From Chitinophagales bacterium (lineage in GTDB: Bacteria > Bacteroidota > Bacteroidia > Chitinophagales > Chitinophagaceae): 64,000 nt of DNA. Within the stretch, counting starts at the first letter, position 1. Every line of letters begins with the position of its first letter. The stretch is taken from NCBI GenBank assembly GCA_017303335.1, contig JAFLBK010000006.1, positions 95,253-159,252 on the forward strand, in the 5' to 3' direction. Below, one piece after another: positions 18,180 to 25,548 of this stretch. Under the pieces are notes generated by a model. That model made no database searches and was not told the DNA's origin. It saw only the letters and a program-made list of their open reading frames with translations. The position numbers and the translations under genes are program-made.

Positions 18180-18235
18180 AGGCCGCTGTCATCTTATAAC
18201 CTGTATCTTGTATCCGGCATCCCGTATCCTGATGA
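18180..18235. repeat. degenerate short-period repeat, TGTATCC-like
   Basis: Tandem variants of a 7-9 nt word: AACCTGTATCTTG, TATCCGGCATCC, CGTATCCTGATG. No coding potential. It lies between the outer-membrane gene and the tryptophan dioxygenase promoter. Confidence 0.5.
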
Positions 18236-18240
18236 ATCCG

Positions 18241-18248
18241 TAAGTTTG
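18241..18248 (+). promoter_or_regulatory. Bacteroidota -7 promoter box (TAAGTTTG)
   Basis: An exact TAnnTTTG match 18 bp before the start codon of the tryptophan dioxygenase gene, giving a leader of about 12 nt. Confidence 0.55.
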
Positions 18249-18266
18249 CGCACCTAAACGATTGTT

Positions 18267-19259
18267 ATGGAGAAGCCTGTTTATTATGCCGATTACCTGC
18301 AGCTGGACAAGATCACCCGGGCGCAGGATCCCGAGAGTTTTAAAGCCGGTAAAACACCGGCGCACGATGAGATGCTGTTTATCATCATTCACCAGGCCTA
18401 TGAACTCTGGTTCAAGCAGATCCTGTTCGAAGTGAATTCGGTGATCGGTATCATGAGTAAGCCGGTGGTGAACGATAATTCTCCTGAGATGCAAACCGTA
18501 GTGCACCGGCTGAAGCGTGTGGTGACGATCCTGAAAGTACTGGTGCAGCAGATCGATATCATGGAAACAATGACGCCGATGGATTTTCTTGATTTCAGGG
18601 ATATGCTGCGGCCGGCATCGGGTTTCCAGAGTTACCAGTTCAAAGTGCTGGAAGCAAAACTGGGTTTGAAGTACTCACACCGCCACGGACAGAATTATTA
18701 CGTCTCACAACTCAAAGAAGCGGATATCGCCATCATCAAAGACGCGGAAGACGGGAAATCGGTGCTGGAACTGCTGAATGCCTGGCTGGAGCGCATGCCG
18801 TTTATCAGCGATGATTTCTGGAATAATTACCAGCAGGTGTATACCGGAAGCCTGGCCGAGGCTGAAAAAGCCAATGCCGCGGCCTTTGAAGCGACTTTCA
18901 ATACATCAGCTGCGGATCCGGAAAGGCATCTCTCGCCCAGGGCCTGCCGCTCCGCTTTATTCATCATGCTGTACCATGGTTACCCGATGCTGGAACAACC
19001 CTTCCAGTTGCTGGAAACCTTACTGGAAGTGGATAATCAACTGGGCGCCTGGCGGTACCGGCATATCAATATGGTGCAGCGCATGATCGGAAGCCGCATC
19101 GGTACCGGCGGAAGTACGGGAGCCGGTTATCTCAAAGGGGCCATGGATAAACATTATATCTTCAAAGAGATCGCCCAGCTGAACAGTTTCCTGGTGGAAC
19201 GGAAGAAATTGCCGGCGTTGCCGAAAGAAGTAGAGGAGAGGTTGGGGTATCATTTTTAA
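18267..19259 (+). CDS. tryptophan 2,3-dioxygenase
   Basis: A 330-residue haem dioxygenase that converts L-tryptophan to N-formylkynurenine. The catalytic-site segment HDEMLFIIIHQAYELWFKQ (33-51; His42 is the probable distal His) and the haem-ligand segment RYRHINMVQRMIGSRIGTGG (His at about 266) are intact. The length is close to bacterial enzymes. No other kynurenine-pathway gene is adjacent, so it is probably regulated alone from the TAAGTTTG promoter. Confidence 0.95.
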   Translation: MEKPVYYADYLQLDKITRAQDPESFKAGKTPAHDEMLFIIIHQAYELWFKQILFEVNSVIGIMSKPVVNDNSPEMQTVVHRLKRVVTILKVLVQQIDIMETMTPMDFLDFRDMLRPASGFQSYQFKVLEAKLGLKYSHRHGQNYYVSQLKEADIAIIKDAEDGKSVLELLNAWLERMPFISDDFWNNYQQVYTGSLAEAEKANAAAFEATFNTSAADPERHLSPRACRSALFIMLYHGYPMLEQPFQLLETLLEVDNQLGAWRYRHINMVQRMIGSRIGTGGSTGAGYLKGAMDKHYIFKEIAQLNSFLVERKKLPALPKEVEERLGYHF

Positions 19260-19291
19260 TTATTGAATGGATGGTCACCACTGTTGTGAAG

Positions 19292-19789
19292 TCAGTCATG
19301 TGTGATATAAGAGAGGAGGAAAAAGGTCATGAAAAGAAAGATGACATATGGTCCTATATCGGAGCCGGAATAACGATCAAAGACTTTCGTATATAGCAGT
19401 ACAAGGGCCAGTACAGTTAAGCAGGTTAGGGAATACAATAGGATCCTAACGTTGAACAGGTAAAGCATACCTGTTTTTACGGAGTAACTGGTTCCACCTT
19501 TTTGGAATTTCAACGATAAGGATTTTCCAAAAGAAGAATACTGCATCATACAGAAGTCTCCGGGGCTCAATAAATCCGCAGTATTTTTTTGAACATTTAA
19601 CTGTTTGCCATTCGAAAGCTGAATAATATAAATTTCCGCATATCTCTGACTGTGGTTTTTGGGATAGGATTCAATAGTAACGGGTTTGCTGTAAGATGGC
19701 AGGACATATGTATCCATCAACGGAACCAAGTAGAAAACAAGTGAAAGGTATAGCAACGATCGCTTCAATCGTTTCGGCCTAAGTTGCAT
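19292..19789 (-). CDS. hypothetical membrane protein, about three helices
   Basis: A 165-residue protein with no recognised family. It has a membrane helix near 11-30, a soluble, probably extracytoplasmic beta-like stretch (about 35-105: YAEIYIIQLSNGKQLNVQKN), and two helices at about 112-134 and 146-162. It lies in a codon-use environment slightly more AT-rich than its neighbours. It sits between the dioxygenase and the cysteine desulfurase, with no obvious functional link. Confidence 0.65.
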   Translation of the reverse strand: MQLRPKRLKRSLLYLSLVFYLVPLMDTYVLPSYSKPVTIESYPKNHSQRYAEIYIIQLSNGKQLNVQKNTADLLSPGDFCMMQYSSFGKSLSLKFQKGGTSYSVKTGMLYLFNVRILLYSLTCLTVLALVLLYTKVFDRYSGSDIGPYVIFLFMTFFLLSYITHD

Positions 19790-19837
19790 ATAAGTGCCGG
19801 GTTGAATTGCACTGCCAAGATAACTTACTTATTATCA

Positions 19838-20965
19838 TTAAACCAATTCCTTCAGCTTCGCTACCACCGCATCCACTTCTTCTTTCGTATTGTGTTTGCT
19901 GAAACTGAACCGCACCGTAACCTGGTTGGGGTTGTTGTTGATGGCCCGGATAACATGACTGCCCTGGTCGGCGCCGCTGGTGCAGGCGCTGCCGCCGCTG
20001 GCGCAGATATTATTGATGTCGAGGTTGAAGAGGATCATTTCGGATTTCTCGGTTTTCGGGAAACTAACGCTCAGTACCGTATATAAACTCCTGCCCAGGG
20101 TATCGCCGTTGAAACCCACCCCCTTGATGTGCTTCTTCAGTTCATCCATCATGTAGTATTTCAGCGTACCGATATGGGCGCTGTCTTCTTCATAATTAGC
20201 TGTAGCCAGTTCCAGCGCTTTGGCAAAGCCCACGATGCCGTAAAGGTTCTCGGTACCGGCCCGCATATTGCGTTCCTGGGCGCCACCGTGTACAAAGGGT
20301 TTGATCTTTACATTCTCGTTGATGTATAAAATGCCCACGCCTTTGGGGCCGTGGAATTTGTGTGCGGCGCCGGTGATGAAATGCACGGGTGTATTGCGCA
20401 GGTCGAAGGGGAAATGCCCGACGGTTTGCACGGTATCGCTGTGAAAGATGGCGTTGTAGAGTTTACAGAGTCTTCCCACCGCGTGGATGTCGAGGATATT
20501 ACCGATCTCGTTGTTGGCGTGCATCAGGGTAACCAGTGTTTTCTCTTCGCTGGCAGCCAGGAGTCTTTCCAGGTCGTCGAGGTCTATATGGCCGTTGGGA
20601 AGCAGTTTCACCAGGCTTACTTTGGCCACATCCATATTGTCGAGGTATTCCACCGAGTGCGAAACAGCATGGTGTTCGATGGGCGAGGTGATGATGTGCT
20701 TGCAGCCCAGGTCGCGTACCGAAGCGGTGATGGCCGTGTTGCTGCTCTCGGTTCCGCCGCTGGTAAAGAATATCTCGGCCGGGTGGGCGTTCAGGATCTT
20801 CGCTACGGATTTGCGGGCTGCTTCGATTGCCATCCGGGTTTCCCGTCCGTACGAATAGATGGAGGAGGGGTTACCGAATTTATCGGTCAGGTAAGGCATC
20901 ATGGCTTCCAGCACCTGTGGGTCCAGTGCGGTGGTGGCGGCGTTGTCGAAATAGATTCTGTTCAT
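19838..20965 (-). CDS. cysteine desulfurase (NifS/IscS-like, PLP-dependent)
   Basis: A 375-residue aminotransferase class V enzyme. I chose the ATG at 20965 (MNRIYFDNAATTALDP); upstream in-frame sequence is repeat-derived. Key parts are TSGGTESSNTA, the PLP-lysine segment TGAAHKFHGPKGVG and the catalytic loop SGGSACTSGADQGSHV with Cys about 20 residues from the C-domain core. It mobilises sulfur from cysteine for Fe-S or tRNA thiolation. No iscU or other isc gene is adjacent, so its partner is not shown. Confidence 0.93.
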   Translation of the reverse strand: MNRIYFDNAATTALDPQVLEAMMPYLTDKFGNPSSIYSYGRETRMAIEAARKSVAKILNAHPAEIFFTSGGTESSNTAITASVRDLGCKHIITSPIEHHAVSHSVEYLDNMDVAKVSLVKLLPNGHIDLDDLERLLAASEEKTLVTLMHANNEIGNILDIHAVGRLCKLYNAIFHSDTVQTVGHFPFDLRNTPVHFITGAAHKFHGPKGVGILYINENVKIKPFVHGGAQERNMRAGTENLYGIVGFAKALELATANYEEDSAHIGTLKYYMMDELKKHIKGVGFNGDTLGRSLYTVLSVSFPKTEKSEMILFNLDINNICASGGSACTSGADQGSHVIRAINNNPNQVTVRFSFSKHNTKEEVDAVVAKLKELV

Positions 20966-20967
20966 AT

Positions 20968-21069
20968 AGTTTGAAGTTTGTGGTTTGAGGTCTGTGATTG
21001 CTGTTCGCTGATTGAAAAGAATTCGAATGCTATTACCCTTTTCAACTTCAAACAACAAACCTCAAACCG
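20968..21069. repeat. inverted pair of TTTGAnGTTTG short-period repeats
   Basis: The left copy reads TTTGAAGTTTGTGGTTTGAG. The right copy at 21041-21065 has the same pattern on the opposite strand (TTTGAGGTTTGTTGTTTGAAG). The copies have a period near 7 bp. They lie between the glmM-like and desulfurase genes. Confidence 0.6.
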
Positions 21070-21078
21070 GCCAACCGT

Positions 21079-22458
21079 TTACATCAATCTCCCGATATCC
21101 TGTATCAGTTTTTTGGCAATATTATCGGCCTTCGATTCAAAATCACTCTCGGCATAAATACGGATGATGGGTTCGGTATTGCTGGTACGCAAATGTACCC
21201 AGTCGTTGTCGAATTCGATCTTGAGCCCGTCTTCCGAATTGATCGGCTGATTTTTGTACAGTTCTTTGATATGGTCGAATATTTTCTTTACATCAGTTCC
21301 CTTAGTAAGTTCGATCTTATTCTTGCTGATGAAATAGTCGGGGTAGGTGTTGCGCAGCTGCTTGATGCTTTTTTTGCTTTCGGCCAGGTGCGTGAGGAAT
21401 AAGGCGATTCCGATGAGCGCATCTCTTCCATAGTGCAGATCGGGTACGATGATGCCGCCATTGCCTTCGCCGCCGATCACGGCATTCACTTCTTTCATGC
21501 GGTTCACCACGTTCACTTCGCCCACCATGCTCGGATGGTACGCTCCGCCGTGTTTGATGGTAAGTTCCTTCAGCGCTTTCGTGGAAGACATGTTGGAAAC
21601 GGTGTTGCCTTTCCGCTTGCCCAGTACATAGTCGGCCACGGCTACCAGGGTATATTCTTCCCCGAACATGGATCCGTCTTCACAAACAAAACAAAGCCTG
21701 TCTACATCCGGGTCAACCGCGATGCCCAGGTGCGCCTTGTGTTTTACCACGGCGTTGCTGAGGTCGGTGAGGTGCTCGGGCAGGGGCTCGGGGTTGTGAG
21801 CGAAATGGCCGGTTACTTCTTCATTCAGTACGATGATGTCGGTAACGCCCATCGCTTTCAGCAGGGCCGGAACGGCGATGGCGCCGGTGCTGTTCACGGC
21901 GTCGACCACCACTTTGAAATGTTGCTTTTTAACCAGGGCCGCGTCTACCAGTTCGTAAGCCAGTACGGCGTCGATGTGCTTTTTCAGCAGGCTCTCGTCT
22001 CTGGTAACGGTTCCGAGTTTATCCACTTTGGCAAATTCGAAATCTTCTTTTTCGGCGGTCTGCAAAATGCGGTTGCCTTCCTCGCCGCTGATGAATTCGC
22101 CTTTATCGTTAAGGAGTTTGAGTGCGTTCCATTCCTTGGGGTTATGGCTGGCGGTAAGGATGATGCCACCTGCGGCCTTCTCGAACTTCACCGCCATTTC
22201 AACGGTGGGCGTGGTACTGAGGCCGAGGTCGATGATATCAAATCCCAGTCCGACGAGCGTACTGATCACCAGGTTGCTCACCATTTCGCCGCTGATACGG
22301 CCATCGCGGCCAATGACGATCTTTTTATTGTTGCTTTGCTGCGCCAGCCAGGTTCCGTAGGCGGCTGCGAATTTTACGATGTCAACAGGGGTAAGGTTAT
22401 CATTGGGTTTTCCGCCGATCGTACCACGTATGCCCGAAATGCTCTTGATCAATGCCAT
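21079..22458 (-). CDS. glmM: phosphoglucosamine mutase/phosphomannomutase family protein
   Basis: A 459-residue alpha-D-phosphohexomutase. The phosphoserine loop TASHNPKEWNALK (Ser104), the metal loop DPDVDRLCF, the sugar-binding GGEGNGGII and the phosphate-binding C-domain RTSNTEPIIRIYAE are all intact. In Bacteroidota such proteins are usually GlmM, which makes glucosamine-1-phosphate for peptidoglycan and LPS; phosphomannomutase activity cannot be excluded. It precedes the desulfurase on the same strand with a repeat-filled gap of 113 bp. Confidence 0.88.
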   Translation of the reverse strand: MALIKSISGIRGTIGGKPNDNLTPVDIVKFAAAYGTWLAQQSNNKKIVIGRDGRISGEMVSNLVISTLVGLGFDIIDLGLSTTPTVEMAVKFEKAAGGIILTASHNPKEWNALKLLNDKGEFISGEEGNRILQTAEKEDFEFAKVDKLGTVTRDESLLKKHIDAVLAYELVDAALVKKQHFKVVVDAVNSTGAIAVPALLKAMGVTDIIVLNEEVTGHFAHNPEPLPEHLTDLSNAVVKHKAHLGIAVDPDVDRLCFVCEDGSMFGEEYTLVAVADYVLGKRKGNTVSNMSSTKALKELTIKHGGAYHPSMVGEVNVVNRMKEVNAVIGGEGNGGIIVPDLHYGRDALIGIALFLTHLAESKKSIKQLRNTYPDYFISKNKIELTKGTDVKKIFDHIKELYKNQPINSEDGLKIEFDNDWVHLRTSNTEPIIRIYAESDFESKADNIAKKLIQDIGRLM

Positions 22459-22498
22459 TTCCTTCTGAATTTAGGGAGGGCAAAGATAAGAAAACAGC

Positions 22499-22660
22499 GG
22501 GTTATGGCGGATGGTTCATGGCGGATGGATCATAGATCATGGTGGATAGTCGAAGCCAGTTCATTACAAGACCCTGTGTGCGATGAACCAAGGACTGTTA
22601 GCCAGGATTCATGAACTATAGGCTATGAACCATAAGCTATGAACTATTATCCCTGAACCA
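22499..22660. repeat. degenerate ATGAACCATAGG-like short-period repeats
   Basis: Many variants of one word in both orientations: GGCGGATGGTTCATGG, GATCATAGATCATGG on the left and GAACTATAGGCTATGAACC, ATAAGCTATGAAC on the right. The two sides are roughly inverted relative to each other. They fill the gap between divergent genes. Confidence 0.6.
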
Positions 22661-22661
22661 T

Positions 22662-22669
22662 TAACTTTG
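22662..22669 (+). promoter_or_regulatory. Bacteroidota -7 promoter box (TAACTTTG) abutting the start codon
   Basis: An exact TAnnTTTG match that ends only 4 nt before the ATG at 22674. Any transcript from it would be leaderless. Confidence 0.55.
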
Positions 22670-22673
22670 CGCC

Positions 22674-23417
22674 ATGCCCGAATCCTGGTTCAAAGACTGG
22701 TTCAACTCGCCGTATTATCACCTGCTTTATTTCAACAGGGATGACCGGGAGGCTGCGGATTTCATCGATCAGCTCATTCACTACTTAAAACCACCGGCCG
22801 GCGCTTCGATGCTGGATGTTGCCTGCGGAAAGGGACGGCATTCGGTACAACTGGCCAGCAAGGGGTTTGATGTAACGGGGATCGACCTGAGCGATGACAG
22901 CATCAATGAGGCGTTGCTATCGCAGTCGGAGAACCTGCATTTTTACCGGCACGATATGCGCCTTCCATTCTGGATCAACTATTTCGATTACGCGTTCAAC
23001 TTCTTCACCAGCTTTGGCTATTTCCGTACCCGGCGGGAACACGACGATGCCATCCGAACCATTGCCCAGGCCATCAAGGTGAACGGAACCTTTGTCATGG
23101 ATTTCCTCAATGTGCATTACGCGGAAGACAACCTAGTGCACCAGTCGGAAACCGATATTGATGGCATCAATTTCATCATCACGAAGTGGTTCGATGAAAC
23201 GCACTTCTATAAAAAGATCGTGGTGGAGGATGAAACCCGGCAGGAACCCCTCATCTATACCGAACGGGTCGCGAAATTCTCACTCGGCGACTTTACCGAG
23301 ATGTTCGCCTACCAGGGACTGCAGATCCAGGAAGTGTTCGGTGATTATTCATTTTCTAATTATGATGTGAAAAAATCGCCGCGTATGCTGATGATCGCGA
23401 AGAAAATCAAGGTATAG
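22674..23417 (+). CDS. class I SAM-dependent methyltransferase
   Basis: A 247-residue methyltransferase of the Methyltransf_25/UbiE-like type. The SAM motif LDVACGKGRHSVQLASKG (about 43-60) and the second motif VTGIDLSDDSI are intact; FNFFTSFGYF forms motif IV. The C-terminal beta region has EMFAYQGLQIQEVFGDY. The substrate is unknown. There is no Shine-Dalgarno sequence, consistent with a leaderless message. Confidence 0.85.
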   Translation: MPESWFKDWFNSPYYHLLYFNRDDREAADFIDQLIHYLKPPAGASMLDVACGKGRHSVQLASKGFDVTGIDLSDDSINEALLSQSENLHFYRHDMRLPFWINYFDYAFNFFTSFGYFRTRREHDDAIRTIAQAIKVNGTFVMDFLNVHYAEDNLVHQSETDIDGINFIITKWFDETHFYKKIVVEDETRQEPLIYTERVAKFSLGDFTEMFAYQGLQIQEVFGDYSFSNYDVKKSPRMLMIAKKIKV

Positions 23418-23420
23418 GCC

Positions 23421-23495
23421 TCGACTCCGCTCGGCCGGTATACTAGAGTCGATTAATCCTTTGACTCCGCTCATCCTTCGACTCCGCTCAGGATG
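23421..23495. repeat. TCGACTCCGCTC repeats, three copies
   Basis: Copies at about 23421, 23460 (as TTGACTCCGCTC) and 23477 (CTTCGACTCCGCTCAGGATG). This word is dispersed in many bacterial genomes, particularly Bacteroidota; no function is known to me. It lies between convergent genes. Confidence 0.7.
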
Positions 23496-23499
23496 ATCC

Positions 23500-25482
23500 T
23501 CACTTATTCTTATTGTTCAGCAGCATCCACCTCGAGGTTTCGTAGATGGCCGAGGTAAGTTCGGAGAGTTGTTTTTTTACCGAGTCCTGCTGTTGCGGGG
23601 TAAGCGCCGGGGTATCGAAACGTACCGGTACCAGTTCTTCTTTTTTGATGCGTATGTTTTTCCGGTAGAAATAATCATCGGTAACCACACCGATCCAGCC
23701 GGGGGCGTGGTAGATGATGAAGGCGGCGTTCTCTTTCTTGTCTTTGTCGAACAGGTCGCGGCCCAGGGTGGAGTTGAGGTAGGGTTGCTGCAGCATGCCG
23801 GCGATGCTGGGCAGGATATCGATCTGCGATACGGTTTCTTTTCGCAACTGTGCCGGGAGCAGGCCGGGTGCGTAAAAAAGCAGGGGTACGTGTTCATCGC
23901 TGAGGCGCTGTTCGGTCCAGGCCCTGGGATAGATGGCGTCCGCGTTTCCTTCCACGCCATGATCGCCGGTGAATACAAAGATGGTATTGCTGAAATAGGG
24001 TTGTGTTTTCGCCTGCTCCATGAATTTCCGGATGCAGTAATCCGAATAGGCGAAAGCCTGGTATTCTTTCAGGGATTCGAAACCGTATTTCTGTAAGGTA
24101 TCCGCGTCGATGGTGCGTTTTACAAAATCGCTGTCTTCGGCGGGGATGTTGAAGGGCCGGTGATTGTCGGCCGTCTGGATGATGGCGAAGAAGGGCTTTT
24201 GTTGTTTGGCGAGTACCTCATCGGCTTCCAGGAAGAGATTCTTATCGCTGATGCCCCATACGTTGATGTTCTCCGATTTGTATTTTCCTTCTTCGTACAG
24301 CTGCACGCCGTTGATGTTGGCGATGAGCCCGCCGAAATTGTTGAACTGGCTCCTGCCCCCGATGAAATAGAATTTTTCGTAGCCGTCGAAATCATTGATG
24401 ATGGTACGCTGGTTGACCGACTCCTCGTTGCGGGTGGCGAATTTGGAGAGCTGTACATCCGGTATGCCGGTGATGGTGGCGAAAATGCCCCGCGCCGTAC
24501 CAAAAGTGGGGGTAAAGCAACGTTCGAAAAAGATACCCTGCCTGCACATGCTGTCGAAATACGGCGTGCTGTTGAGGGGGTTACCGCTCATGCTGCTTTT
24601 GTACATGCTGAAGCTTTCGCAGATGACCAGCACCACGTTGGGCTGTGTTTCGAACGCACGCTTGCCGGGTTGTATCATCCGGCTGTAGCTTTGTGCCGGC
24701 AGGTTGTATTTGTCGAGGTTCAGGAACCGCGAGATGACAGGATAATATTCCCGGGCGTTGTTGGTATGATCGGGTTTGCGGAAGCGCAGGGTGGTGAAGA
24801 AATTCTGCAGGGGGTTCAGGGCCAGGTTGCTTTTGAATTCGTCGTTGAGGTTGAAGGCCCGGAAGAAATCCAGGGGCTTCAGGGTGAGAAAACCGTAGAT
24901 GAACCAGCCGAGCAGGAGCAGGGCGGCGCCATGCCAGCGACGCCGGTACGTGAACTTGTGAATGTTCAGGTTCTTCTCTTCCACATCCACATGCATGCGC
25001 CGGAACATCCAGGTCATCATCAATACGGCGCCCGCCAGTCCGATCAGGATCCATACAACCGGGTAACTCTGCCATACCATCTGCAGGCTTTCCCTCGGGT
25101 CTTCGGCAAAGATCAACGCATCGGCATTGAGCCGTGCGTTGATGTACGCGAACTGCCCGAAATCGGCGCCATAGAAAAAAAGCACCAGCAGGGTAATGAT
25201 GCCGAGATAAAGCGTCCACCTTCGCTTGCTGCGTTCGCTGTAAAACGGCGATAAGCGTGTGTACAGCGAGAAGAGGGCGATGGGTGAGAGGATGAGTGCG
25301 ATCCAGCGCAGGTCGTATTTAAGTCCGAGCCAGAACGACGGACCCAGTTCAAAGACGCTGATCGATGCGGGTTTGAAGAAAATGACCGTGGCGATGCGGA
25401 ACGCTGTGAATATGAAAAGATAGATGAAGAATAACTTCACGAGCCATTGAATCGTTTTGGGCACACGCCAGCTGATGAGCAT
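23500..25482 (-). CDS. LTA synthase-like membrane sulfatase-fold protein
   Basis: A 660-residue protein with five N-terminal membrane helices (about 1-190) and a large extracytoplasmic alkaline-phosphatase-superfamily domain (about 290-600). Metal and nucleophile motifs match LtaS-type enzymes: VICESFSMYKS (Glu), FGTARG (nucleophile Thr) and FTGDHGVEG (Asp/His). Gram-negative relatives transfer phosphoglycerol or phosphoethanolamine to envelope glycans or lipids; lipoteichoic acid itself is not expected here. It is followed upstream by a paralogue in tandem. Confidence 0.87.
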   Translation of the reverse strand: MLISWRVPKTIQWLVKLFFIYLFIFTAFRIATVIFFKPASISVFELGPSFWLGLKYDLRWIALILSPIALFSLYTRLSPFYSERSKRRWTLYLGIITLLVLFFYGADFGQFAYINARLNADALIFAEDPRESLQMVWQSYPVVWILIGLAGAVLMMTWMFRRMHVDVEEKNLNIHKFTYRRRWHGAALLLLGWFIYGFLTLKPLDFFRAFNLNDEFKSNLALNPLQNFFTTLRFRKPDHTNNAREYYPVISRFLNLDKYNLPAQSYSRMIQPGKRAFETQPNVVLVICESFSMYKSSMSGNPLNSTPYFDSMCRQGIFFERCFTPTFGTARGIFATITGIPDVQLSKFATRNEESVNQRTIINDFDGYEKFYFIGGRSQFNNFGGLIANINGVQLYEEGKYKSENINVWGISDKNLFLEADEVLAKQQKPFFAIIQTADNHRPFNIPAEDSDFVKRTIDADTLQKYGFESLKEYQAFAYSDYCIRKFMEQAKTQPYFSNTIFVFTGDHGVEGNADAIYPRAWTEQRLSDEHVPLLFYAPGLLPAQLRKETVSQIDILPSIAGMLQQPYLNSTLGRDLFDKDKKENAAFIIYHAPGWIGVVTDDYFYRKNIRIKKEELVPVRFDTPALTPQQQDSVKKQLSELTSAIYETSRWMLLNNKNK

Positions 25483-25548
25483 CGTTTGTGTTTCTTAAGC
25501 CTGAACAAAGAAAGCGAATATACAGAAAGCGCTGGAAGGCATGGCGCT

